From the NCBI GenBank assembly GCA_012184525.1, contig WOFQ01000004.1, forward strand, positions 124,001 through 188,000: a stretch of DNA of 64,000 bases, read 5' to 3'. Both the position numbers and the translations under genes were made by a program. Below, one piece after another: positions 23,757-36,245 of the stretch. Source of the DNA: Xenoacremonium recifei (lineage: Eukaryota; Ascomycota; Sordariomycetes; Hypocreales; Nectriaceae). Under the pieces are notes generated by a model. The model ran no database searches and had not been told where the DNA came from. It saw nothing but the letters and a program-made list of their open reading frames with translations. Within the stretch, counting starts at the first letter, position 1, and each line of letters opens with the position of its first letter.

Positions 23757-26700
23757 GATTATCTGACAGGAGAGGGGAGTTTAGGGTAAGGGGCTAATTC
23801 GGACAAGATATTGGTATGTCGCTTGTTGTTTTATAAGTGCAGCTCGTGGAAGAGCCTGTGTAGAATAGGTAGCTTCGTGTGATCACAGATGCCTTGACAT
23901 CGGAAGGGGATTGCATCTAGATAATCATATAAGTTGTCGCTTCAAGAGCTTACACTGAATGGAAAGCTGTTTTCCAATGTTCGAAATGAGAGCTTGAGTG
24001 CCAGGAACTAAAAACAGCCAGAAGCCTGGTCGTCGTTAGGCTCATGGTCAATCAATCTTGAGTCATTAAGGCTAGCCCATGACCGCTATAGGTAGCTTAA
24101 TGAGAGAAGAGAACAAGAAGCCGAGAAACGAACTAGAAATCCACGACTTCGTGATTAGCCGTATTCTAGACAATCTATAACATGTAAAGCGAGACATGAA
24201 GATCTCTTTGTTGCCAAGTACATTCTTTGAGTTTGATATTGGTGTGTCATTGCTGCATGCTGAATGAACAAGGTCGAGTCCGTCGCCTGCGTCTGGCGAA
24301 TCAGCACCCTGTGCAAGCCACCGACGGACGGCGATCCGGGTGGGTGCCGTCGTAAAAGACGGAGCCTCAACGGAGCCGTGACGGACTGGAAGGGCGCGCC
24401 CCAAGAACGGCGCCAGGAGCGGCAATCGACGAAGCTAGGCTGGAGCAGAGGACCGGCATTTTCGAGCTCTGCCCTGTCAAGACGAGGATATGGCACCAGC
24501 GTGGATCATGTTTGGTGGGTAGAGCGCGACGCGAGTTAGCGAAGAGGCTGGTGCGAGGAGCCGCTTGCGTTGGTTGCGAGTCCGGAGCATTTCCAGGCAG
24601 ATGGTGTGCTGCAAGACGGCAATCCCCGCTAGGACCCCGTCCCATCGCAAAGAGTCCCGTCCCAAAAGAATGTGAGGCGAGCGGGAATCGAGGAGAGCGA
24701 CGACGACAGGCATCCTGCAGCCTGGAGCAGCAAGGGGAGAGAAGCGGGTGTTGGCGGGCGGGTGAGAAAGTGGAGGTCACGTTACCGGCAGAACCAGAAA
24801 GTGGTAACCAGAAAGTGGTAAGGACGGTCGCACACGTGTTTTGGCGGGTGCCCACTTCCCAACTTGGGATCTGGCTTGGATCTTGGCGTATCGCCACTGA
24901 CGTCAGGGTGCGTCGCACGGCAGGGACGACGTCATTGGCGCGACACCGACACCACCTCCTGCCCAAACCACCAGCTGCTAAACTGGAAGCTCCTGAACTG
25001 ACTGGACTGCCTCGCCGGCGCGGCGGCTTCAGGGCCAGCTCTCCCTAGCGCACGCGCACACACACACGCACGCATGCACACCTGCAGCAGTCTGCCGCCG
25101 CAATTAAGACATTTGTCGTTTACTCACCGCACCGTGGAACAACTCGGTGGGTAATATGGAAGCCCCTTCTCGCCCTTGGTTCGACTCAGCCTTGGAATGA
25201 ATCCTTAGCACGGGAGCAATTCGTCCGCCAGTGATTCCCGCTGAAGGATGCGCATGCTGTTACTGATCTTCCACGTCCGCCTCACTGACAACCGCCTGAG
25301 CTGGGACGCAATGCGTAATAAGGGGACGAGCGCTCGAATGCTCCTCTCGCTTAGCAGGAGGGGACCCCAAATTAACTGACCTCCTTCTCCCACCTCCCGT
25401 TCCCCCGCCCCATTCCCGCAGAAATCATTGGACGGTATCGCGGACACGGGCGTCCACGCCACCGCGGGTGAGACGACGCTGCGACGAAATACAGGTTGCG
25501 GTGTTTAACTGGTGGTGATATCGATGTCGTGACTGCACCATGAGCTCAGAGATCGAGGGCTAGCAGCTGCCAATGGGTCCCGTAGCCGGAGGAATCTCAA
25601 CACCATAGGGGACAGAGATCGGGAGACCGCTGGCGGCGTCTCGCTGGGCGGCTTGACCCAGAGCGCGTGGCATACCGAGACGCCAAGTCTTGATCTGGCC
25701 TACTGGCAGAAATCGAGGAGGATCCCCGGGAAATGCTGCCCCCCACTGCAGGGCAACGGACAGCGAAGCGGCGCGGCATCGGGACGGCGCCAGGCATTCG
25801 GCTGTCTGTTCAGTCCAAATGGAAGAGCGCGATTCGTCAAGTTTACGGCTGAGCAAGAGTAGTCGAGACGAAAGGTTTTTTCCTGTCCTATACCTCCCGT
25901 AAGGCCACGATCCTCCCGTCTGAGTGAGCATCCGTCGGCGCGCCTCGTCTGGTAACGAGGGGCGCTGAGTCGAAACCGGGAAGCTGGATGACAGAGCATA
26001 AAGCCAATTGGGCGAAAAGAGACGACGGATTTGCTTGGCACGGCTTACAATGCGAATGAGAGCCTGTCGACCGGTAGGGGCGTCATCATTTGTGTGACTC
26101 CGTGCTGAACGCCAGCGATACAGTCGTCCAGACTCCTCGTTTTGGAATAGAAATCTCTGCTCCAGAGCTGAGGCTGAGCTCGCTGGCTGTCAAAATTCGA
26201 GATCGGCGATCGTCCAGGGATGACGGCGGATAGCAGCAGTGGGAGCACGCGGTGTGGTGGATCACCGGCGGGCGACGACAGATTTCCGGGAAGCCATCGT
26301 GAGATTTGGGGCCAGATGGCCTCTCCTGGTAGAACAGTACCAGAATGAGGAAATTGTGGAAGATGAGAGAGACGAGCCAGACAAAGCAGAGCGAGGCTAT
26401 TCAGCCATATTATTTGCCAGCGCTTTTGCGAAGCTACGGTGCTTCATCTCCCCTCGTCTGTGCTTTCCCAGCGGCCCCGTGTAAGACCGAGGGAAATGGA
26501 CGTGTCCGTTGACGATGGGGTTGCGGAAATAACATCAATGTCGGGACACGGGACAGCTGGTTAGCGGGCTCTTTGGGTTGGACCCTCGAAGGTGCAGCAG
26601 CCTTATCGCGGGTCGCATCCGGGATGAAGGCGAGGAAGAAACTACTATTCCAACGCCGGCGAATTGGCGAGCCTTGCAGCATTGGTTACCATGAGGATGG

Positions 26701-27680
26701 ATTCATGGGTCCTCCATCAGGCGATGTCTGGAGACTTGAATACCGAGCGAGCGTGTAGTCTAGTCGATGTGACCTGTCGGGCGGGCTGTGGGCACTGTGA
26801 GGTAAGCGTTGGAGAGCTCCGTTCTCCGTAACGGGGACGGGGAGCCGGCATGGGACCTGGAGACGAGCAGCCTTGGAACGTCAGTCAGGTAGAGTTGCCT
26901 CTCTAGCAGGGGTCGCAGCGGAGGACAGACCGTTATTAGCCTCCCAACTCCCTGGCCGTACAGCGTAGAGTTGCCTCTAAGAATGGATTCCGGGGGGGCT
27001 GCGGTGGATGGATCGCTGCTGAGATGGACGTGTTCATCAAGTGCTAGTTCATCCCACAGGCTGTCGCGCGGGCAGTCCAGGGACTTTATCCAATAGACTT
27101 GATGTGTAGAGACAAGTAGCAGTCAGCAATGAAGAATTTTTGTGAATCCCGTCTGTTTGATCGGGCAGAGTAAGACAGGCAGGTACGTACCGTCGAGGAG
27201 GCGGCTGTTGCTTCCCTGTCCTTGTCTAGGTGCATTTCGCATGTAGGTCAGGTAAGGTACTTGCTGCACGTACCGTCCCCTACGTCATCGCAGGCCATCC
27301 CTACAACGGGGGCTGGCCTAAGCCAACTTCGCCCACCACCATCTCCGCCCCGGCACCATAGCCCAATTTTCACCTCAAACCTCACCGTCTCCGTCTCGCT
27401 GGGAACCCGGGAGACAGACAAACAAGTCCGAGTGCGAGTCCCAGTCCAGCACGCTTGCTGTTCGCAAAGGCCGGCCCCTCCCCGCGCGCTGACGCTGACT
27501 TGCACGCCGCATCCCTCCACGGAACATCTCCCACCAACACCACCACCACCTCCTCCTCCACGACGGATAATCACCACACCCGACCTGCGCATGCGGTTCC
27601 TGGACATCTGCCGATCCTGTCCGCCGGCCGCACGCACCCTCCTCCCTCCTCCTCCTCCTCCTCTTCCAGCCGCGTGAGGC
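23757..27680. other. long intergenic region upstream of the histidine kinase
   Basis: I see no gene in these 3.9 kb. Frames of up to about 200 codons (24367-24966 minus, 24512-25048 plus) overlap antisense to one another and have no domain. A perfect 14-bp tandem duplication lies at 24792-24819 and a CA/GC-rich simple stretch near 25048-25084. From about 27220 to 27680 the plus strand is rich in C and T, with CCT/CAC runs, fitting the leader of the kinase gene. Confidence 0.5.
24792..24819. repeat. 14-bp perfect tandem duplication
   Basis: AACCAGAAAGTGGT occurs twice head to tail (24792-24805 and 24806-24819) with no mismatch. It is in non-coding sequence. It could be a chance slippage duplication. 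Confidence 0.85.
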
Positions 27681-30600
27681 ATGCCTCGTTCGAGCCCGCC
27701 TCTGGAAGAGCCATCATCGCCCTCGACGCGTACTCATTGGTCGTCCATCCGCCTGCCACGCACTCCCGAAGCCGCCTCGACGCGCCTCCCAAACCCGAGC
27801 CCGACTGCTACCACGACGACGAGCTATGGAGCCGTGACGCCTACTTCGATTCGGTCTGGAAATGCGCGTGACGCCATGGCGGAACGTCACTCGAAATCCA
27901 ATCCGTCATCGCCCCTGGATGAGCCAGGGCGGACGCCGCGGAGTCGAAGATCTATGGGGGAACGTACTGACAGCGCAGGACGACTTGCTGCGAAGGAAAA
28001 GATAGTTGCGTTCAGTCCCGGGGATGCGACCGCCGACCAGCCGCCCGCCATGTCGAGTTCAAGGAGAGCAGGATATGAAGAACAAGCGGCCGTCAGTCCG
28101 CGGCCGTCGCAGATGCAACTGAATGAATATCGAGAAAAGCTAGCACGGGACCTTGAGAGGCGAGAATTGTCGGCGAGAGGCCTCATTGCCAGCCCGGATA
28201 GCAAGTCGAGGGTCTCGCCAATTCCAGAAGAGGGACTCTCCATGTCACCCTTGCCGACCTCAAACCTCCCTACGACTTCGACAGAATCAGGACACACTGT
28301 TCGAGGCTCTATGACGCCCGCGCTCATGGCTAACACTCCCTCTTACCCCTTCCCTCGGATGGCACCAGCAGGCTTCGTGCCGTCATATCTGCACAGACCT
28401 TTCACCTCGCTCTCTCCAACCGGCGCGCCTCGAAACTTGGAGAACTTTGGCATGGGGGCTCAAGACAGGGTCCTCTCTGAGAACTCAACTCCCGCATCGA
28501 CCTTCACCTTCAACCCTTCCGGTGCCACTCCTCACCCGGAAGGTCTCGACTTTCCCAACCCCAATCTCTATGACTTATCGCTGATGCTTGCTGCTGAACC
28601 TGGACTCGATGCCTGGTGGAATACTGTGGTTCAGATCATGAGAGATGTCTATAAAGCAGAGCGTGTGACTCTGGCGGTTCCAGCTGACTCAACAGACATT
28701 GAGAACGTGCCATGGGGCCAAAAGGCCACCTATAACGACCATAAGGGCGACGACCTGAGTCTCGGTTACATGGCGAGGGGTGGAAGTAATGTCCCTAGGA
28801 GTGACTTCACCGTCTCAGAGCCTGCATCAAATCCTGACGACATGCTTCGAGCGGGCTCCGCATCGCGCCCCGGTCTTATAAGTCGACACTCTTTCACCAC
28901 ATATGAAGAGAACAAGGAGAAAACCCAAGACCGATCGCCTGCTGTTTCTCGACGGCCGTCTTATCTGAGCCGAAGTCAAAGTAGTTTCAACTGGAGCGTT
29001 CAACCGAGGGAGCCTGCAGCCGAGGAGTATTCTCAGCTTAGCAAGACGAGACTTGACGAACACGACGCTCTGGAGCCCAATGTCCCGAGCTGGGAGGCAC
29101 CTCTCGTGCCCGAGAATTTGGGACAAGGTCGTGTGCTGCCAGTACTTCAGGCTCTTGACTATGAGGCGGACCCCCTGATTGACCATAGCGGCGTTATGCG
29201 AGTTCTCGAACGTGGGAAGACAATAGCGTTGACCAGGACGTACCCCTATCTCGAACCAGAGTATTCTGTGGATCAGAAGTCGCAGACGAAGTCGGGTTCA
29301 AAGGAACATTCAGGAGAATCTGCAAAGAAGAAGATTATCAAAAAGCCCCGATCCGAATCTTTCTCGAAACTGTCGGCAATCTTAGGCCCTCCAACTAGCA
29401 GTTCACGAGTACCGACTCGAAGCAAAACTCACGCTGGTGACAAGGCCAAGGCTGTGGCATCTCGACTAGAGGCTCGATTAGAGGAGGAGAGACCTAGGCC
29501 ACCGACACCAAAGTACGAAGAGTACGAGCAGGCACCACCTTCGCCCTGGTCACAGTCTCCCGCTCCGTCGCCGGCAGTTCGCGCTGATCCGAAGGAAAAC
29601 CCATTCTTCACAGATGCCATGGTTGATGAGGAGAGCTTCAACCCTAGTTCTGCGCCAACTGACTACACTGCGATACGGCCGCCAGAGGCTATTGGCGTAG
29701 ACAACTCCTGGACAGTGCTCCATATCCCCCTTTCTCATGTCCTTCTCTCGAAACCTACCCGCCCCTTTAAACTTGATAGCTCGGCCATGGAGCAAAAATC
29801 ACACTCTCGAGCCAAGAGCGAGTCTATTCCTCTGGCCAAGGACCCCGACGACCCGGGCCGCCAGTCTCCCGAAAACAACAAGGGGGACAAGCCTGCTCCT
29901 ATCGCCATCCTCTCTATCCTCAGCTCTATCATCCCTTACCCCTCAAACCTCCGACATTCACTCGAGCATTTGGCACCTCACATGGCTACAACCTTTTCAC
30001 TCTGCCGTCACTACAGTAACCTCGAAACCGAATTGGCAGGGTTGCAGCGGAAACGACCTCAGACTGCTGGATTTGGTGCTGTGGCACCCGACGGTCGCCC
30101 CCTTGAGAGTGTGGCCTACTTGACTGCAGACGATCTCATTCCTCAACAATCACTGGCTGGAAGTATGACTAGCCCGAGCGACTACTCAGCAGTATCCAAG
30201 AGTGCCACTGGCTCTCCCCTCGGCACTCCAGGCTGGGAACAAAGCTCAATTGGCTTCCTGGTGGACAAACGTGCAGCTGCTAGTCCCGCTGCGACGTCCG
30301 GGGGAGATGGATACTTTACCAGCAAGCAAAAGGTGGGAAGTATACGACAAGAGGCTTATGGAGGCGTTCAACGTCAAAGACGGGGCTCTAAGGAAGGTTC
30401 CTCGACTGATAAACGCCATGGTCGTTTGACAAGTGCTGCTGCTGAGATGAGCCCAGTTGAGAAGGCCGAGGGATCTGCGTCGAAGAGGGCAAGTCTCATA
30501 GAAGAGCAACGCATCAGCTCAGAAAGCACGGAGTTGCTCGGCGGAGAGCATCACTCCAGCAAAGCATCTGAGGCGCCCAAGTCCGATTCGGGTCCTCGTC

Positions 30601-33600
30601 ATACTGTCCTTCACTCGTACGGCGCGGACTTCGCCTCGACTTTCCAGTCTCTACCACCGAGTTCGACATTGACGACTAGAGGCGCTGCCCCCGTCGCTGC
30701 GCCGTCTAGAAGCGGCTCGGTGACGTCTGCACCTATTGACATGCCTCCTCCTTCAGACAGACTCAAAGGTTTAATTCTGGACTCACTACCAGCTCACGTG
30801 TTCGTGGCACTGCCACAGACGGGGGAGATTGTATGGGTAAACAGTCGTTATCTTTCTTACAGAGGACAAACGGCAACAGATCTGGCGGCAGACCCTTGGG
30901 TCAGCCTCCATCCCGACGACAGAGACGAATATCTTAAGGCTTGGGGCCACTCCGTACGAACAGGCGAGCAATTCTCCCGGACGGTACGGATCAAGAGATT
31001 CGATGGTGCTTACCGCTGGTTCTATGCTCGAGCCGTTGCGTCCAAGGATAAGAGGGGGGTCATTATGCAATTTCTCGGATCGTACATGGACATCCACGAT
31101 CAGCATATTGCTGAGCTGAAGGCCGCACGGCAAGAAGAGATTGAAGCGTCAGAGGCCAAGCACCGGCTACTGGCCAACCTCATTCCCCAAATAATCTTTA
31201 CCGCTACCGAAGACGAAGGTATTACCTTCGCCAACGATCAGTGGCTGTCTTACACAGGCCAAAGTTTCTCCGAGTCTTTGGGCCTAGGCTTCATGGATTA
31301 TGTGCATCCTGAAGATCTGGCCAAGTGTCGTTTTACGAAGAGCGAACCTGCCACGCCTCAGGCTAAACGCCGAGACAGCAGTCAGAATAAGGTCTACCAG
31401 GATTCTGTTTCTTCAGAAGCGACATCTACTAGCACAGTCCATGCGCCCAGGACGCAGCTACCACCAGAATCAACGGGACGAGCCACTCAACAACCACTCT
31501 CGCGAAACAACAGTTCGAGCAGCAGCTCCGGTTACGAGCTGCCCACGGCTGAATTGGCCGAGCTTGCCAGGAAGGGGATCATCAAGGTGACGACCGACAG
31601 CGACGGCCGAGTTTCGTACACTACCGAGGTTCGCCTGCGATCCAAGTTGGGAGAATACAGGTGGCATCTGATTCGATGTGTGGAAATCGATACCATCGAC
31701 TTCGGTAACGGAGCCAGTTCCTACTTTGGCTCAGCCACCGACATCAACGACCACAAACTCCTGGAAGCGAAGCTGAAGGAGGCCATGGAATCCAAGGGCA
31801 GATTCTTGAGCAACATGTCTCACGAGATCCGAACTCCCCTGATTGGAATTTCCGGCATGGTCAGCTTCCTGCAGGACACAACTTTGAATGAGGAGCAGCT
31901 TGACTATACCAACACCATCCAGACAAGCGCCAATAGCTTGATTATGATCATCAACGACATCCTGGACCTATCCAAGGTAGACGCCGGCATGATGAAGCTC
32001 AAGTACGAGTGGTTCCATACGCGATCTCTCATCGAGGACGTCAACGAGCTGGTCTCGACCATGGCGATTGCAAAGCGTTTGGAGCTCAACTACCTCGTCG
32101 AAGCAGACGTCCCTGCCTGGGTCAAGGGCGACAAAGTGCGAATTCGTCAAGTATTGCTGAACGTTATCGGAAACGCCATCAAGTTCACCTCGGAAGGCGA
32201 GGTCTTTAGTCGATGCAGGGTGTACACCGAGGCTTCACCGTCATTGTATGAAGACGAGATAATGCTGGAGTTCGCGATTACGGATACGGGCCGCGGGTTC
32301 TCCAAGGAGGAGGCCGAGTTGATCTTCAAGCCCTTCAGCCAGATTGACGGCAGCAGCACACGCCAGCACGGTGGCAGTGGCTTGGGTCTCGTTATCTCGA
32401 GGCAGCTTGTTGAGCTTCACGGCGGCAAGATGGAGGGCACGGCTGTTCCAGGCAAAGGCTCTACCTTTACCTTTACGGCTCGGTTTGCTCTCCCGACTGC
32501 GGAGGATAAACCAAACCTCCCGGCGAGTCCGCCCCTGCCCGAGACCGTGGCCCAGGCCGTGCCCCGTGATCTCAAGCCGCTACCGGCTGCGAAACAGCTG
32601 CGAACGGTCGACACTTCGAGCCCCAGTGGCACTGATTCAGAATTCGTGTCGCCCAGCGTGGCCTCGGTCAGCAGCTCCAACATGTCGGCGCACTCCGGAC
32701 GGTCTCTTGCTACGGACAGGTCCTCCGCCACGTCGGTCAACACAGGGGTCAACACGGGGCTGGCACGCTTCAGTGAAGCAGCCAAGGCCAGCGGCCAGGA
32801 CTTGTCGCAGATGAAGCTGGAGATGCCGTCGGGCCGCAGCTCGCCCGGCACGACCCCTACCGCCGGAGAGTCTGCCCATGGCACGCCTGAGGACTTCCGG
32901 CCGCCCATGTACTCGATCCTCATCATCTGCCCGCAGTTTCATAGCCGCGAGGCCACGACAGCTCACATCGAGATGACGCTGCCCAAAGACGTGCCTCATC
33001 AGATCACAGCCTTAGCCTCGGCCGACGAGGCGCAGACGCTCATCGTCGGCGACGACCCCATCAACTTCACCCACATCGTCATCAACCTGCCCTCCGCCGA
33101 AGCCATCGTCGAGCTCATGGACCACATCCTCAAGACGCAGAGCATCGACAAGACCACGATCCTCGTGCTCACAGACTCGGTCCAACGCCAAGCCGTCCTC
33201 CGGCTCGCCACGGGCTCGAAATACGAGCGCCTGCTCTCCGACAACCTGGTCACCTTCATCTACAAGCCCGTCAAGCCGTCGCGCTTCGCCGTCATCTTCG
33301 ACCCCAACAAGATGCGCGACCTCAGCATCGACCGCAACCGCTCCACGGCCCAGCAGATGGTCGAGAGCCAGAAGGCCAGCTACCAGGAGATTGCCCGCCG
33401 CATGGGCAACAAGGGCTACAAGGTGCTGCTCGTCGAGGACAACCCCGTCAACCAGAAGGTGCTTATGAAGTACCTGCGCAAGATTGGCGTGGATGTCGAG
33501 GTCGCGGTGGATGGCGAGGAGTGTACGAGCATGGTGCTGTCCAAGCCGCACCAGCATTACTCGCTCATTCTGGTGAGTCTACCCCTGAACCCCCCCTTCC

Positions 33601-33846
33601 ACCACCACAACATACTAACTCTCCCAGTGTGATCTTCACATGCCGCGCAAGGACGGCTACCAAGCCTGCCGCGAAATCCGCCAGTGGGAGCAAGCCGCCC
33701 GCTTCCCACGCATGCCCATCATCGCCCTCTCCGCCAACGTCATGTCCGACGTCCAGGAGAAGTGCGTCGCCGCGGGCTTCAGCGACTACGTCACGAAACC
33801 GGTCGACTTTATCGATCTCAGCCGGGCCATGTCCAAGTTCTTCTAG
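27681..33846 (+). CDS. GAF/PAS hybrid histidine kinase with receiver domain
   Basis: Two exons (27681-33572 and 33628-33846) with a 55-nt intron give 2,036 residues. An internal ATG at 27876 (MAERHSKSNP, residue 66) has a better start context (GCCATGG) and may be the true start. After a disordered N-terminus, a GAF-like fold begins near residue 300 (EPGLDAWWNTVVQIMRDVY) and is interrupted by long Ser-rich inserts before resuming around 680-800. PAS domain 1 spans about 1020-1147 (PDDRDEYLKAWGHSVRTGEQ). PAS domain 2 spans about 1154-1363 and carries a Ser-rich insert. HisKA has the phospho-accepting His1381 in SNMSHEIRTPL. HATPase shows the N box (NVIGNAIKFTSEGE), DTGRGF and GGSGLGL. A receiver-like domain without an evident phospho-Asp (about 1740-1890) precedes the C-terminal receiver, which has VEDN (about 1918-1921), Asp1966 (CDLHMPRKDG) and YVTKP. 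It should autophosphorylate and feed a Ypd1-type phosphorelay. The signal sensed is unknown. It is probably cytoplasmic, as no membrane segments are seen. Confidence 0.95.
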
Positions 33847-34611
33847 ACCTGCGGCACCTTTACGAAAAAACAAACACCTCGATTCATGTACCTTATGACC
33901 TCCTTCACGCACTACATCCCATCCAACCAGCGCGTTGGTCTTCACTTGATAATGTCTTATTACCTCACGCGGCGGCAAAACATCCACATGGTCCTTTTAA
34001 TTCACACGCATCATCGCATCGGCGGGGACGTACTTGTCTTGACTTGTTTTTTTCTCTCTCTTTTTTTTTTGCACACGGGGGGCACAGGATTGGGAATTCA
34101 ACCGCGCTTTGCCTGCCTCCTCATTGTTTGTAATGGAGTGTCGATAGAGCCGCGCGAGGGGGCAGGACGGGGCGGTTGTATATATCACGCACGCACGCAT
34201 GGGATTAGGTGGGCGCCAGGATGGCAGAAACATGTGATTGATGATGATTTCTACCATAGAACGGGGCGAGGGGATATCATTCTAACTAACGCTCTTCGCC
34301 CTCAAATCAAGGCGCTGTTTCAAGTACGTATGTGCATGTGTTCGCTCGCTGTGTCGGTGATGTATGTGTGAAAGGGGGAGGGAATGTGGGAGAGCCAGCC
34401 TACCCGTAAATCTATCTGTCTGCCTAGTCCGTCGAAAGGGGATGAAGAAAATCCGCACCCGTGATGACCTTTTTACCTCGCGAACCATGCGATATTCGTT
34501 CTTCGTAGTCGTGTCATGTCATTAAGTCCTCCAGGGATCTTAGTCAAGCGCTTGATTCAAAGCGCCGCTTATGTTGTTTCTGGATGAGAAGAGAACGCAC
34601 AACAGGGGGCG
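33847..34611. other. convergent 3' region between kinase and phosphatase genes
   Basis: The 3' ends of two convergent genes face each other here. T-rich runs near 34050-34072 could serve 3' end formation of the kinase transcript. No coding sequence or structured RNA was recognised. Confidence 0.45.
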
Positions 34612-36245
34612 CTAGTAGACGCTGCCCCTAATGCTACGATCCTCTGCCTCTGCCTCATACAAGTCCTCCTCGGGCTCAGGCGTCTCCGGGTCGCCCCCAT
34701 CAGACGACTCGGGAGACGCATCGCCGAGGCGGTTGGTACGACGCTCACCCTGGGCGCCGGGCTGGTCTTCCTTATAGGCCAGGGGGTCGGTCTTGTCGTC
34801 CAGCGTCTCGTCAGGGTGGTGGTGGTGCATGTGGGCGTTGTTGAGCGAGGCCACACGGTGCAGGCTCTGGCTGTCGTCCTCGAAGCCGTCCGAGTCACTG
34901 TCGGCGGCGGAGTTGTGGCCCGAATAAGTGCCACCGCCGTCGCGGCCGACGTGCAGATGCGGCGAGGCCATGCTTCTGAGACGATCCTCAGCGGAGATGA
35001 AGGATGGCGTGCCGTCGGGCGAAGAGACGACGTCTTCGCGGGCCGAGACGTCGATGGCCGGCGCGGCTAGCTTCTTCTCGTCCTTGGAGCCGTCCGTCTG
35101 TTGGAGCTTCTGTCTCCGGCTCGCAATGGTGAGAGTTCCCATTGCACCCTTGGTGCTTATGCTCCCTACACCATGGCTGCCATATGGCAGTGGCCCGCCG
35201 TGCTCAACGTCCTTCTGTCGAAGAAGCTCCAAGTCCTCACGTTTCTTATAGTGACTACTGTGGTTGCATCCGTTGGGACAGCCACCCCATCTCCGGGTGA
35301 CGACGAAGGTCTTGTTACGTGCCAATTTGGTCACGTCTTTATCCTTTTCATCCTTTTCCTTGTCCTTGTCCTTGACGGCGGCTCTCTCGCGCTCACGCTC
35401 GCGGCGCAGCTCAGACCAGGTACGGAGGTTATTCTCTAGCAGATACTTGCCATTGTCTTGTTTGCGCATGATGAGGAATTCGCAGTGGTTGATGTTGCGC
35501 AGGTCCTCAAAGTACTCGACGGTGAAGTGATACCATTTCATGAGGAAGACTCGGGACATGAGACCATGGGTGACTGGGGGTGGGTGAGACATGCATGTTA
35601 GCTTGATGTTGCATTCTGGCTTGTGACAAAGCAGGACAGGGGTTAGAGAACTGAGTCAACTTCAACGTACCCACGACACAGACGCTGGCAAAGTCGTCCT
35701 CGCCGAATTGGCGCCACAAGCTCTCGTTGAAGCCGCTGACTCGGTCGTAGGCGTCGGCGGCGCTCTCGCCGTTGGGGATGCGGTAGAAGAAGTGGCCGTA
35801 ATCGGCCCTCTCCTGCCACATGCGCTCCATCTCGGCGCTGCACGGCTGGAAGTTGCCAAAATCCTGCTCGCGTAATCGAGGCTCCTCGTAGACCTTGATG
35901 TTAGCGCGGCGGAAGGGCGATGGTTCAGGCTCGTCGGCGGTCAGGGTAGCCAGAATGCCCTCGGTGGTCTCGCGCGTGCGGCGGTAAGGCGACGTGAAGA
36001 AGTGCAGGGTGTCGTCGGGGCGCAGCAGCTTGCGTAGACGGCGGCCGGCATCATGAGCCTGGCTCCAGCCCTCAGACGTGAGCTTCACGCGGTGGTCGGG
36101 AATAGTCTGGTGGATTTCGCGGTTCTCTGGAGGAGGAGAGCGAGCGTCAGTTGCGGGGAAGCGAAGCAGAGGGCGGTCGATTGGACATACTGTTGCCTTC
36201 GGACTGGCCATGGCGGACCAAGATGATCAGCCGGGGCTTGGCCAT
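34612..36245 (-). CDS. histidine phosphatase (phosphoglycerate mutase superfamily), Det1-like
   Basis: Three exons on the minus strand (36245-36191, 36126-35671, 35573-34612) with introns of 64 and 97 nt give 490 residues. The catalytic core fills the first 230 residues: LVRHGQSEGNKNREIHQT with the nucleophile His12 after Arg11, FFTSPYRRTRET, EEPRLREQDFGNFQ with the acid Glu, and VVVTHGLMSRVFLMKW with the second His173. These segments resemble yeast Det1 (YDR051C), a histidine acid phosphatase linked to sterol transport, better than glycolytic phosphoglycerate mutase. The substrate is not known from sequence. The region after about 230 is charged (RRERERERAAVKDKDKEKD), then has a CPNGCNHSSHYKKRED segment and an acidic, His-rich disordered tail, which is much longer than the roughly 330-residue yeast protein. 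Lipid-transfer involvement here is inference only. Confidence 0.87.

Noticed and set aside
33012..33557. 181-codon open frame antisense to the kinase receiver region
   Set aside because: It lies wholly within a well-supported coding exon; its composition reflects reverse codon bias.
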